Shown: piece by piece, positions 1 to 6,234 of the stretch
Numbering within the stretch: the first letter of the stretch is position 1
How the letters are laid out: every line of letters starts with the position of its first letter
Source of the DNA: Equadaptatus sp045642025
GTDB lineage: Bacteria > Synergistota > Synergistia > Synergistales > Synergistaceae
Assembly (NCBI GenBank): GCA_045642025.1
Contig: JAZUIB010000009.1
Location: forward strand, 1-9,810
Length of the DNA stretch: 9,810 bases
Direction: 5' to 3'
Program-made: the position numbers and the translations under genes
The notes under the pieces: generated by a model
Databases searched by the model: none
What the model was told of the DNA's origin: nothing
What the model saw: only the letters and a program-made list of their open reading frames with translations

Positions 1-33
1 AGACCAAATTTTATTACGGATGGAGGCAGCAAT

Positions 34-564
34 ATGGAAGCGAGATTTTTAGTCCGCAATGTGGAGTTGGATGACAAGCTGAAGGAGTATATGGAATCTA
101 AGCTTGCGAAGGTGGAGAAGTTTTTTGACAGAATTATCGCAACGCAGGTTTCGCTTAATTTTAAGCGCGGCCGCAATTCTGTCGAAATAACCGAGAATGT
201 GAACGGCTGCATTATCCGCGCGGAGGATTCTGATACAGATCTTCGCAGAGCTTTTGACCGTGCGCTTAAGAATATTGAGCGTCAGGTGAAGAAACATAAG
301 GAAATGCTTAATAAGAAGGGCAGAATTAAGCTTCAGGATATTGAATTTGATATTGATTCAATTATTCTTCCTGAGGAGCCTGACAGCAGAGAAATTATCA
401 GAAAGAAGAGTTTTGATGTTGATGTTATGTCCCCTGAGGAGGCTACTATGCAGATGGACCTTCTCGGTCATGAATTCTTTATTTTCAAAAATTCTGAAAC
501 CGGCGGTATTAACGTGGTGTATAAAAGAAAAGAGGGCGGCTACGGATTACTTGAGCCAAAATAG
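34..564 (+). CDS. hpf: Ribosome hibernation promoting factor, long form (HPF)
   Basis: HPF binds the small ribosomal subunit in slow-growing or stressed cells, blocks the mRNA/tRNA channel and drives 70S dimerisation into inactive 100S ribosomes. The 176-aa length fits the long form. Residues 1-100 have the beta-alpha-beta-beta-beta-alpha RNA-binding layout (RNVELDDKLKEYMESKL, then a basic helix around KNIERQVKKHKEML). A charged linker follows, and residues about 125-175 form the C-terminal dimerisation domain (SFDVDVMSPEEATMQMDLLGHEFFIF, ending in GGYGLLEPK). The ATG at 34 is supported by GGAGG at 22-26 with a 7-nt spacer. The gene is followed by its own terminator, so it is probably a separate transcription unit from the helicase operon. 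Its own promoter would lie left of the window. The family assignment is firm. Confidence 0.95.
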   Translation: MEARFLVRNVELDDKLKEYMESKLAKVEKFFDRIIATQVSLNFKRGRNSVEITENVNGCIIRAEDSDTDLRRAFDRALKNIERQVKKHKEMLNKKGRIKLQDIEFDIDSIILPEEPDSREIIRKKSFDVDVMSPEEATMQMDLLGHEFFIFKNSETGGINVVYKRKEGGYGLLEPK

Positions 565-579
565 ACAAACGCTTATAAT
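551..579 (+). promoter_or_regulatory. Candidate promoter for the helicase operon
   Basis: TATAAT at 574-579 is a perfect -10 box. It is preceded after 17 nt by TTGAGC (551-556), which matches four of six -35 positions. Transcription would start around 586, inside the left arm of the hpf terminator, so RNA from this promoter could not form the full stem and would read on into the helicase gene. The boxes are seen; promoter activity is inferred. Confidence 0.45.
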
Positions 580-582
580 AGG

Positions 583-608
583 GGAAGCCGTTAAGGCTTC
601 CTTTTATT
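583..608 (+). terminator. Intrinsic terminator after hpf
   Basis: A perfect 7-bp stem, GGAAGCC (583-589) and GGCTTCC (595-601), closes a GTTAA loop and is followed directly by TTTTATT. It lies 19 nt after the hpf stop and should end that transcript. Confidence 0.85.
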
Positions 609-624
609 GTCTGGTGGTGTAGGT

Positions 625-2598
625 TTGGAACGAAAAAGTGTAGATATTTTAGAAAATCTTAATCCGCGGCAGCGTGAAGCTGTGGAGTACTGTGAAGGAC
701 CTGAATTGGTGCTTGCAGGCGCCGGCAGCGGAAAAACAAGGGTGCTTACGACAAAAATCGCGTATCTTATCAGCGAAAAACGTGTGCCGCCCTGGAGAAT
801 TGTCGCGCTTACTTTTACAAATAAGGCGGCAAAGGAGATGCGTGACAGGGTAGAGTCGCTGCTCGGCAGCGGTTTGTCCGGCATGGATGTCTGTACTTTT
901 CATTCTTACGGACTGCGTTTTCTGCGCCGTTATGCCGAGTCTTTGCAGAAATTGGGCTATAAAAGTTCTTTTGTGATTTTTGACCGCAGCGATATGAAAT
1001 CAATTGTCAAAAAGCTGCTTGAGGAGCTTAATGTAGATTCTAAGCAGCTTGCGCCTGCTGAGGCGATAGAACTTATTTCAAATGCCAAAACATCTGCAAA
1101 CCCCGTTACACGTGAAGTACGTATCCACACGCGCTGGCAGGAACTTTATGACCGCTATCAAAAGACACTGCTTGTGCAGAATGCATTGGATTTTGACGAC
1201 CTTATGGTGTTGCCGCTGCATATTCTTGCGACTAATCAGGAGGTACGTGAGGAGGAACGCAGGCGCATTGACTGGGTGCTTGTTGACGAGTATCAGGACG
1301 TGAATACTCCGCAGTATCTGCTGCTTCGCCTTCTAGTTGACGAGAGCAGGAGAATTATGGTTGTCGGAGACCCTGATCAGTCTATCTACGGATGGCGCGG
1401 CGCGGATATGTCTGTTATTATGAATTTTGAAAGGCATTTCGCAGGGGCGAAAGTTGTTGTACTTGACCAGAATTATCGTTCTACCGGACAGATTCTTAAA
1501 GGCGCTAACGGTGTCATCAGAAACAATGCCGACAGACACCCGAAGGATTTGTGGACAGCTGCATCCGAAGGCGCAAGTATTCAAGTGTACCGTGCGAAAA
1601 ATGACCTAGACGAGTCTAAATGGGTGTGCAAGAATATTGACAGACTGCTTGGTGAAGGATACCGCTACGGTGAAATGGCTGTGCTTTACCGTGTCAATGC
1701 TCTCAGCCGCGGTATTGAGCAGCAACTGCTTGAAAGTTCTGTGCCGTATAAGGTCGTGCGTGGGCTTGCGTTCTATGAGAGAGCAGAAGTTAAGGATGTG
1801 CTTGCTATGATGCGCCTTGCGGTTAATCCTGTGGATTCTGTTTCGCTGGCGCGTGCGGCAAATATTCCTGCCCGTGGGCTTGGAAAGAAATCTTTGGAAA
1901 ATGTTTCCGCATGGCTTGCGGCACACAGAGAGGATATGCCTGAAACTGTATGGCGTGCGCTTGAAGATGGCGGCGCAGGACTTAAAGGCAAAGCAAAGGA
2001 AGGCGTTGTGGAACTTGCGCGCAATATGCTTGCAATTCTTAAGTCTAAAGATAATATGCGCGCCGTAATAGATGATATACTTTATACGCAGGGTTATGAG
2101 GAGTATCTTCGCGCAAATAAGCCTGAAGACTGGGAGGAGCGCGAAGAAAATGTGCTTGAAATTCTGTCGCTGCTGCCAGAGGAAGGAACGCTCGAACAGT
2201 TGCTTGCGGAAATTTCGCTTTACACAGACGCGGATACTCCTACAGAGACGGAAGACAGCGTAAATCTTCTGACACTTCACGCTGCAAAGGGACTGGAGTT
2301 TCCTGTGGTTTTTATAATTGGTATGGAAGAAGGGCTGTTTCCGAGTTCGCGGTCAATAAACGGAGAAGGCGACATATCTGAAGAACGCAGACTCTGCTAC
2401 GTTGGAATGACACGCGCAAGAGAAAAACTGTATATGAGCGGGGCAGCATCAAGACTGCTGTTCGGCGGAATACAGAGCAATATGACCTCGCGCTTCATAG
2501 GTGAAATACCGCCGGAATGTAAGGAAGTCGAAGACAACTCAATCGGAGGCTGGGAAGATGTATACAATAGGACTCACAGGAGACGTTGGAGCTGGTAA
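625..2598 (+). CDS. pcrA: UvrD/PcrA/Rep-family DNA helicase (SF1A), TTG start
   Basis: This is an ATP-driven 3'-5' DNA helicase of the UvrD/PcrA/Rep group, acting in nucleotide excision repair, replication restart and removal of blocks ahead of forks. All core motifs are present (numbered from the TTG at 625): Q motif LNPRQREAV (12-20), Walker A GAGSGKT (32-38), Walker B DEYQD (from 221), motif III GDPDQSIYGWRG (248-259), motif IV LDQNYRST (280-287), motif V HAAKGLEF (552-559) and motif VI YVGMTRAR (592-599). The start is taken as TTG 625 because GGTGG (613-617) sits 7 nt upstream. An in-frame TTG at 607 lies in the terminator tail with no ribosome binding site. At 657 aa it ends soon after the SRFIGEIP motif, so the long C-terminal tail of classical PcrA/UvrD is absent and the length is closer to Rep. 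Its 3' end overlaps coaE by 41 nt. PcrA versus UvrD or Rep naming is uncertain; the family is not. Confidence 0.95.
   Translation: MERKSVDILENLNPRQREAVEYCEGPELVLAGAGSGKTRVLTTKIAYLISEKRVPPWRIVALTFTNKAAKEMRDRVESLLGSGLSGMDVCTFHSYGLRFLRRYAESLQKLGYKSSFVIFDRSDMKSIVKKLLEELNVDSKQLAPAEAIELISNAKTSANPVTREVRIHTRWQELYDRYQKTLLVQNALDFDDLMVLPLHILATNQEVREEERRRIDWVLVDEYQDVNTPQYLLLRLLVDESRRIMVVGDPDQSIYGWRGADMSVIMNFERHFAGAKVVVLDQNYRSTGQILKGANGVIRNNADRHPKDLWTAASEGASIQVYRAKNDLDESKWVCKNIDRLLGEGYRYGEMAVLYRVNALSRGIEQQLLESSVPYKVVRGLAFYERAEVKDVLAMMRLAVNPVDSVSLARAANIPARGLGKKSLENVSAWLAAHREDMPETVWRALEDGGAGLKGKAKEGVVELARNMLAILKSKDNMRAVIDDILYTQGYEEYLRANKPEDWEEREENVLEILSLLPEEGTLEQLLAEISLYTDADTPTETEDSVNLLTLHAAKGLEFPVVFIIGMEEGLFPSSRSINGEGDISEERRLCYVGMTRAREKLYMSGAASRLLFGGIQSNMTSRFIGEIPPECKEVEDNSIGGWEDVYNRTHRRRWSW
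2545..2549 (+). promoter_or_regulatory. coaE: Ribosome binding site that fixes the coaE start
   Basis: GGAGG lies inside the helicase coding sequence, 8 nt before the ATG at 2558. That ATG places the P-loop at the extreme N-terminus as is normal for CoaE. The longer in-frame opening from 2501 adds residues unlike the family. Confidence 0.8.
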
Positions 2599-3175
2599 AA
2601 GTACACTGTGCAAATGTTGGCGGAAAATGGGCGCCGAGATAATAGACGCAGACGCAATAGCACGTTCTCTCTGGCTTCAGCCTTCTGTTCGGGAAAAAGC
2701 TGAAAAACGCTGGGGATACAGTTTCTTTGATGCTGATGAAAAAACGCTGTTTGCAAATATTGCGGACAAAATCTTTTCAGACGACAGAGAATATGATTTT
2801 GCTGAAAAATTGCTCCGCACGCCGACAATGAGAGAGATAAAAAAGCGGCTTAAGCAGGCTGCAGAAAACAGATGGGCTGTTGTTGAAATCCCGCTGCTGT
2901 ATGAAGGCGGATATGAAGATATGTTTGATATTATAGTTTATGCGGCTGCGACTTTGAAAAAGCGCGCGGAAAGAAATACAATCCGAAAATGGACTGAGAA
3001 AGAATTAAAACGCAGACAGTCTAAACTGTTTCCGAGAAAGGAAAAAATGCAGAAGGCGGACATTGTGCTGCGAAACAGCGGAACGGCAGAACAGTGGAGC
3101 GAAAAAGCGGAAAAAGCGGGCAGGAAATTTATCAGGCTTGCGGCTGCGCAGAACTTGAAAAAGGAAAATAAATAA
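2558..3175 (+). CDS. coaE: Dephospho-CoA kinase
   Basis: CoaE catalyses the last step of coenzyme A synthesis, ATP-dependent phosphorylation of the 3'-hydroxyl of dephospho-CoA, in the cytoplasm. The 205-aa protein has the P-loop GDVGAGKST at residues 8-16, the substrate-binding DAD at 30-32 (IIDADAIAR), the VEIPLLYE strand matching the usual DVPLLFE, and the RRQSKLFPRKEKMQKAD...NSG segment corresponding to the family's lid and C-terminal motif. The CoA domain is more basic than usual, with many Lys and Arg, but no key residue appears to be missing. The gene starts 41 nt inside the helicase gene and its TAA shares one base with the ATG of the next gene, both signs of translational coupling in an operon. 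Confidence 0.93.
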   Translation: MYTIGLTGDVGAGKSTLCKCWRKMGAEIIDADAIARSLWLQPSVREKAEKRWGYSFFDADEKTLFANIADKIFSDDREYDFAEKLLRTPTMREIKKRLKQAAENRWAVVEIPLLYEGGYEDMFDIIVYAAATLKKRAERNTIRKWTEKELKRRQSKLFPRKEKMQKADIVLRNSGTAEQWSEKAEKAGRKFIRLAAAQNLKKENK

Positions 3176-3876
3176 TGTTTCAGCTTAAACTTCCTGAAAT
3201 TACCATCGAAACTCAATATCCTGACAATACGGCGCTGTTTATACTTGGCGGCAGGCAGCCTGATGAGGACTGGCTTAAAGCGCTTGATTTTCAGACCTCA
3301 GTGTGGGCTGTTGATCGCGGAGCTGATATATGCGCAAAAGCAGGGATAATTCCTGACAGGCTTATAGGCGACTGCGACAGCGCGGATAAAAGGTTATGGA
3401 AAAATTTTGCTGAAAATGACATTACGCATACGGAAAAATTCCCGTCAGAAAAAGACGATACAGATTTTCAGCTTGCGCTGAAACTTTTTGAAAAAGAATG
3501 CGCCGGCGGCGGTATTTTCCTCACAGGCTGTTTCGGCGGACGTTTTGACCATCTCTGGAGCACCGTTATTTCATTTTCAAATCCGTCTGCGTACAAAGCT
3601 GTAGGACTTGCGGACGACCGTGAAGGAATGATATTATTAAACGGAATTGCAAGAGCATCTCTTGCTTTTGAAAAAGAGCCGAAAGCGTTTTCACTGCTGC
3701 CATTAAGCAGAAAATGCCAGGGAGTCGAACTTTCCGGCACACGCTGGGAACTTTCCGGCGCGCAGCTGGATTATTACCGGCCGTACAGCATAAGCAACAG
3801 GCTTGATGAAGACTTAACCGCGTCTGTTTCGCTAAAAAACGGGCTGCTCGCAGTGTATTGGTGCTGGAAAGAATAA
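3175..3876 (+). CDS. thiN: Thiamine pyrophosphokinase (thiamine diphosphokinase)
   Basis: ThiN transfers a pyrophosphate from ATP to thiamine to make the cofactor thiamine diphosphate. The 233-aa sequence carries the family motifs in order: DRGAD (47-51), GDCDS (65-69, usually GDFDS; metal and ATP binding), EKDDTDFQLAL (92-102), GGRFDH (121-126), FSLLPLS (172-178) opening the C-terminal thiamine-binding beta domain, and SISNR (205-209). Its ATG overlaps the coaE stop by one base (TAATG), so translation is probably coupled. No TPP riboswitch is visible before it, and no other thiamine gene is nearby, which suggests that the cell uses it to activate salvaged thiamine as part of a general housekeeping operon. 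Confidence 0.92.
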   Translation: MFQLKLPEITIETQYPDNTALFILGGRQPDEDWLKALDFQTSVWAVDRGADICAKAGIIPDRLIGDCDSADKRLWKNFAENDITHTEKFPSEKDDTDFQLALKLFEKECAGGGIFLTGCFGGRFDHLWSTVISFSNPSAYKAVGLADDREGMILLNGIARASLAFEKEPKAFSLLPLSRKCQGVELSGTRWELSGAQLDYYRPYSISNRLDEDLTASVSLKNGLLAVYWCWKE

Positions 3877-3891
3877 ACCGGAGGTTTTGCA

Positions 3892-4497
3892 ATGAGTCCT
3901 AAATTTGCGCAGTTCATTATAGGAATCCCCGTATTTTTGTGGGCGCTTTCATTTCACGAATTCTGTCACGGATATGCGGCATATAAACTTGGAGACCCGA
4001 CGGCAAAACTTGACGGTCGCCTCAGTCTTAATCCTCTTGCCCACTTTGATTTGGTCGGAGGTATCTGCCTCCTGTTGTTTCATTTTGGCTGGGCAAAACC
4101 TGTGCCTATCAATCCATATTATTTTAAAAAGCCAAAACGTGATTTAATTTTAGTGTCTCTTGCGGGAGCGGCAGGAAATATACTCACCGCATTTGTAGCT
4201 GTTCAGCTTTTTGTGCGTTTTCCCCAGCTTTTCAGCAGTTTCGGAGCACATCTGTTTATGCTTCTTATGATAAGAATGAACGTGGGGCTTGCGGCGTTTA
4301 ACCTTATCCCGCTGCCGCCTCTGGACGGCTCTCGCGTGCTGTATGTGCTGCTTCCTCAGGGCGGACAGCGATTATTCGACCAGCTTGAACGATACGGTAC
4401 GCTGATAATACTTATACTTGTTGTTACCGATGTGCTGCCGTATCTTATGCATCCTTATATGGAACTTATCATAAATCTTATAGGATTGGGACTCTAA
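3892..4497 (+). CDS. M50-family (site-2 protease-like) integral membrane metalloprotease
   Basis: This is a small polytopic zinc metalloprotease homologue expected to cut substrates within the membrane. The 201-aa protein has the zinc motif HEFCH at residues 22-26 in the first membrane segment, NPLAHFD (47-53), the GWAKPVP segment (66-72) typical of the YwhC-like subgroup, AGAAGN, and the second active-site motif NLIPLPPLDG (137-146), whose Asp145 should be the third zinc ligand. Several hydrophobic stretches match a four- to six-segment core. No PDZ domain is present, unlike RseP or RasP. GGAGG at 3880-3884 with a 7-nt spacer supports the ATG. The natural substrate is unknown for this minimal subgroup, and the neighbours do not reveal it. 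It lies 15 nt after thiN and 2 nt before surE, so it is in the same operon. Confidence 0.9.
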   Translation: MSPKFAQFIIGIPVFLWALSFHEFCHGYAAYKLGDPTAKLDGRLSLNPLAHFDLVGGICLLLFHFGWAKPVPINPYYFKKPKRDLILVSLAGAAGNILTAFVAVQLFVRFPQLFSSFGAHLFMLLMIRMNVGLAAFNLIPLPPLDGSRVLYVLLPQGGQRLFDQLERYGTLIILILVVTDVLPYLMHPYMELIINLIGLGL

Positions 4498-4499
4498 AA

Positions 4500-5264
4500 A
4501 TGAAAATATTGCTTTCAAACGATGACGGAGTTTACGCTGACGGAATACATTTCCTTGCGCGGTCGCTTGCAGAAGCGGGGCACGAAGTGCTTGTGTCCGC
4601 GCCCAACAGAGAAAGAAGCGCAAGCGGACATTCAATGACAATGCACAAACTGGTTACGCTTGAAGAAATAGACAGCAAATTTATTCTCGGAAATTACAAA
4701 GCGTATGCCTGCAGCGGAATGCCCACAGACAGCGTAAGCCTTGCTTATGATGCGCTGGGTTTTCGCCCCGAACTTGTAATTTCAGGCATAAACAGAGGTC
4801 CTAACGTCGCGGACGACATCACCTATTCCGGAACTGTATGCGCGGCAATGGAAGGGCTTATTTTCGGAATAAACTCAGTCGCGTTGTCGCTGAACGTTAT
4901 CTCAAGAAACGAACAGGAACATTACGAAACGGCGGCTGAGTTTATGAAACAGTTTATTGCGCGGATAAAAGAAACTTCATCGGACAAACCGCTGCTGTTC
5001 AACATCAACGTGCCGAACCTGCCGTACAGAGAAATAAAAGGAATACGCATAACAAAGCAGGGGAAAAGATTTTACGAAGACAGAGTTGACGTTATTGAAC
5101 GCAACGGCAAAAAATATTACTGGATAGGCGGAAAAATTGTTGACAGTTTTGAAGAAGGAACTGACGTGACAGCACTTCGCGACGGTTGCGTTTCAGTAAC
5201 GCCGTTGAAAATGGACATGACAGATTACGAAAGACTGGAAAAACTGAAAACAATAAGCCTTTAA
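4500..5264 (+). CDS. surE: SurE nucleotidase (5'/3'-nucleoside monophosphate phosphatase)
   Basis: SurE is a cytoplasmic divalent-metal-dependent phosphatase that removes phosphate from nucleoside 5'- and 3'-monophosphates, linked to stationary-phase survival and nucleotide salvage. The 254-aa protein begins MKILLSNDDG, with the metal-binding Asp8-Asp9 pair, followed by the APNRERSASG loop (Ser40-Gly43), INRGPN (97-102, Asn98 as metal ligand) and TYSGTVCAAMEG (from 108). All catalytic elements are present at normal spacing. The ATG is only 2 nt after the preceding stop, with a weak GGGA ribosome binding site at 4488-4491, so translation may depend on coupling. It is the last gene of the operon; a terminator follows. 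Confidence 0.96.
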   Translation: MKILLSNDDGVYADGIHFLARSLAEAGHEVLVSAPNRERSASGHSMTMHKLVTLEEIDSKFILGNYKAYACSGMPTDSVSLAYDALGFRPELVISGINRGPNVADDITYSGTVCAAMEGLIFGINSVALSLNVISRNEQEHYETAAEFMKQFIARIKETSSDKPLLFNINVPNLPYREIKGIRITKQGKRFYEDRVDVIERNGKKYYWIGGKIVDSFEEGTDVTALRDGCVSVTPLKMDMTDYERLEKLKTISL

Positions 5265-5304
5265 GCCTGACAGACAAAAATTACCGTCTCATAAAATACT
5301 TGCC

Positions 5305-5347
5305 TAAAAACAGCGCGGGAAAATCAATCCCGCGCCGTTTTATTTTG
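5305..5347. terminator. Bidirectional terminator between surE and the convergent toxin gene
   Basis: A perfect 8-bp GC-rich stem, GCGCGGGA (5313-5320) and TCCCGCGC (5328-5335), encloses a 7-nt loop. The plus strand continues with a T-rich run (5337-5346). The minus strand continues with TGTTTTT, seen as AAAAACA at 5306-5312. It can end both the surE operon and the minus-strand toxin transcript arriving from the right. Confidence 0.85.
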
Positions 5348-5385
5348 TCCGTATGCCGTCCGCTTAAAACCATTAAAGGCAAGGT

Positions 5386-5862
5386 TTATTCTGTACCGAT
5401 ATTGTTGATGCCAAGCTCCTTATGAAAATATTTCAGCGTAGAAAAGCGGTATGCCTTTGCTTCAATATCGTTCAGCTTATTTTCGGTAAATTTGTAATAA
5501 GAATTTACGTAAGCTTCAAACTGCCTGAAAATATGATAATACATCTTGTCAAGCTCAAGGAATTCCCTGTCATTTATATGGGCATTGTCTCCGATATCGT
5601 CTGCGGAATTAACGATAACAGCCTTTGTGTAATCCAGTCCTGTTGAACTGTCGGTTGCTCTGGTAGAGGTTTTAAACTTGTAGCAGTAGGAATGTCTGAT
5701 GTTGGATCTGAAAGGGATTGCAAACGTATTGTCCCTAATTTTGACGAGATAAACAACGTACGGACGGCAACTCTTTAACTCCAGTTCAGGAAATTCCTCC
5801 GTACTGTGCGTTCGGCAAAAACTTTCAGAAAGATATTTGATGCTGAAATCGCGTTTATTCAT
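5386..5862 (-). CDS. Type III toxin-antitoxin endoribonuclease toxin, CptN/TenpN-like
   Basis: The 158-aa protein resembles the CptN/TenpN branch of type III toxins, relatives of ToxN/AbiQ. These are ribonucleases that cut cellular mRNA and their own antitoxin RNA precursor and are held inactive in an RNA-protein assembly. The recognisable core is RPYVVYLVKI, then FAIPFRSNIRHSYCYKF, TRATDSSTGLDYTKAVIV and INDREFLELDKMY, giving a compact beta core followed by C-terminal helices. The locus layout supports the call independently: promoter, 42-nt tandem repeats and a terminator precede the gene in the same direction. The ATG at 5862 has a GCGGGG ribosome binding site about 8 nt upstream. The gene converges on surE and shares its terminator. 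The family is recalled from sequence pattern, not from a search; CptN versus TenpN is unresolved. Confidence 0.82.
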   Translation of the reverse strand: MNKRDFSIKYLSESFCRTHSTEEFPELELKSCRPYVVYLVKIRDNTFAIPFRSNIRHSYCYKFKTSTRATDSSTGLDYTKAVIVNSADDIGDNAHINDREFLELDKMYYHIFRQFEAYVNSYYKFTENKLNDIEAKAYRFSTLKYFHKELGINNIGTE

Positions 5863-5878
5863 AATGTACCCCGCAAAA

Positions 5879-5902
5879 TAAATAAGCCCTCTTGCGAGGG
5901 CT
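5879..5902 (-). terminator. Intrinsic terminator between antitoxin RNA and toxin gene
   Basis: Read on the minus strand, AGCCCTC, a GCAA tetraloop and GAGGGCT form a perfect 7-bp stem followed by TATTTT. In type III loci a leaky terminator here sets the excess of antitoxin RNA over toxin mRNA. The toxin ribosome binding site follows immediately. Confidence 0.82.
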
Positions 5903-5991
5903 CTTCCGTTGGGACTTTTTTTAGGTGTTACCCTCGCACCGTATCTTCCGTCGGGACTCCTTTATAGTGTGACCCTCACACTTAATCTTCA
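5879..5991 (-). ncRNA. Type III antitoxin RNA (two 42-nt repeats)
   Basis: This is the predicted RNA antitoxin for the downstream toxin. It starts about 7 nt after the -10 box and ends in the terminator before the toxin gene. It contains two tandem 42-nt units (5944-5985 and 5902-5943) sharing GAGGGT, ACAC and AGTCCC-ACGGAAGA blocks, plus a partial third copy at the 5' end. In known type III systems the toxin trims such precursors into single-repeat RNAs that fold as pseudoknots and block the active site. The exact 5' end and processing sites are inferred. Confidence 0.8.
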
Positions 5992-5993
5992 CT
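5902..5993 (-). repeat. 42-nt tandem repeats of the antitoxin
   Basis: In plus-strand coordinates, TCTTCCGT occurs at 5902-5909 and 5944-5951, and TCTTC again at 5986-5990. CCCTCGCAC at 5931-5939 matches CCCTCACAC at 5973-5981. Every shared block is displaced by exactly 42 nt, giving about 2.2 copies. Confidence 0.88.
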
Positions 5994-5997
5994 ATGG

Positions 5998-6025
5998 ATT
6001 ATAAAGTAAAAAACGATATTGTCAA
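5998..6025 (-). promoter_or_regulatory. Consensus sigma-70 promoter of the toxin-antitoxin locus
   Basis: On the minus strand TTGACA (6020-6025) and TATAAT (5998-6003) are both perfect consensus hexamers, separated by 16 nt. This predicts strong constitutive transcription of the antitoxin RNA, as expected for a labile or stoichiometrically required antitoxin. Confidence 0.85.
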
Positions 6026-6049
6026 CAGAGAAATAATATGTTACGGCAA

Positions 6050-6072
6050 GACTACCAGACTACCAGACTACC
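6050..6072. repeat. 8-bp tandem repeat GACTACCA, 2.9 copies
   Basis: GACTACCA is repeated perfectly from 6050, the third copy lacking its last base. It lies just upstream of the toxin-antitoxin promoter. It makes the overlapping small reading frame low in complexity and gives no sign of function. Confidence 0.9.
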
Positions 6073-6100
6073 GTCACACCAACATCAGCACAAACAAAAC

Positions 6101-6234
6101 AATATAGAACACTGGAGTATAGAATACGGGAATATAAAAAACGGGAGCAAAAAATACGGGTTAAAAAATCTTTTCCCGTTACTTATACACCCACGCTTCT
6201 ATATCCCCGGGTTTTATACTCCCGGGTTTTATAC
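6101..6234. repeat. Imperfect palindrome made of 4 + 4 iterated 15-bp units
   Basis: The left arm (6101-6160) is four consecutive 15-bp units ending in CTGG or ACGGG, with CGGG at the same phase in three of them. After a 14-nt A/T centre (6161-6174), the right arm (6175-6234) is four more 15-bp units in the opposite orientation, each carrying CCC or CCCGGG near its start. The last two are nearly identical (CCCGGGTTTTATAC at 6206-6219 and 6221-6234). The arms could fold into a long interrupted hairpin. Confidence 0.85.

Noticed and set aside
1606..2280. 224-codon minus-strand frame opposite the helicase
   Set aside because: It lies entirely opposite conserved helicase motifs and has no features of its own.
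3100..3180. TPP riboswitch ahead of thiN
   Set aside because: The gene overlaps coaE and no thi-box-like conserved core is visible in the preceding sequence.
5878..5990. CRISPR array suggested by two spaced 42-nt repeats
   Set aside because: The units are contiguous with no spacers, and the promoter, terminator and toxin layout fits a type III antitoxin.
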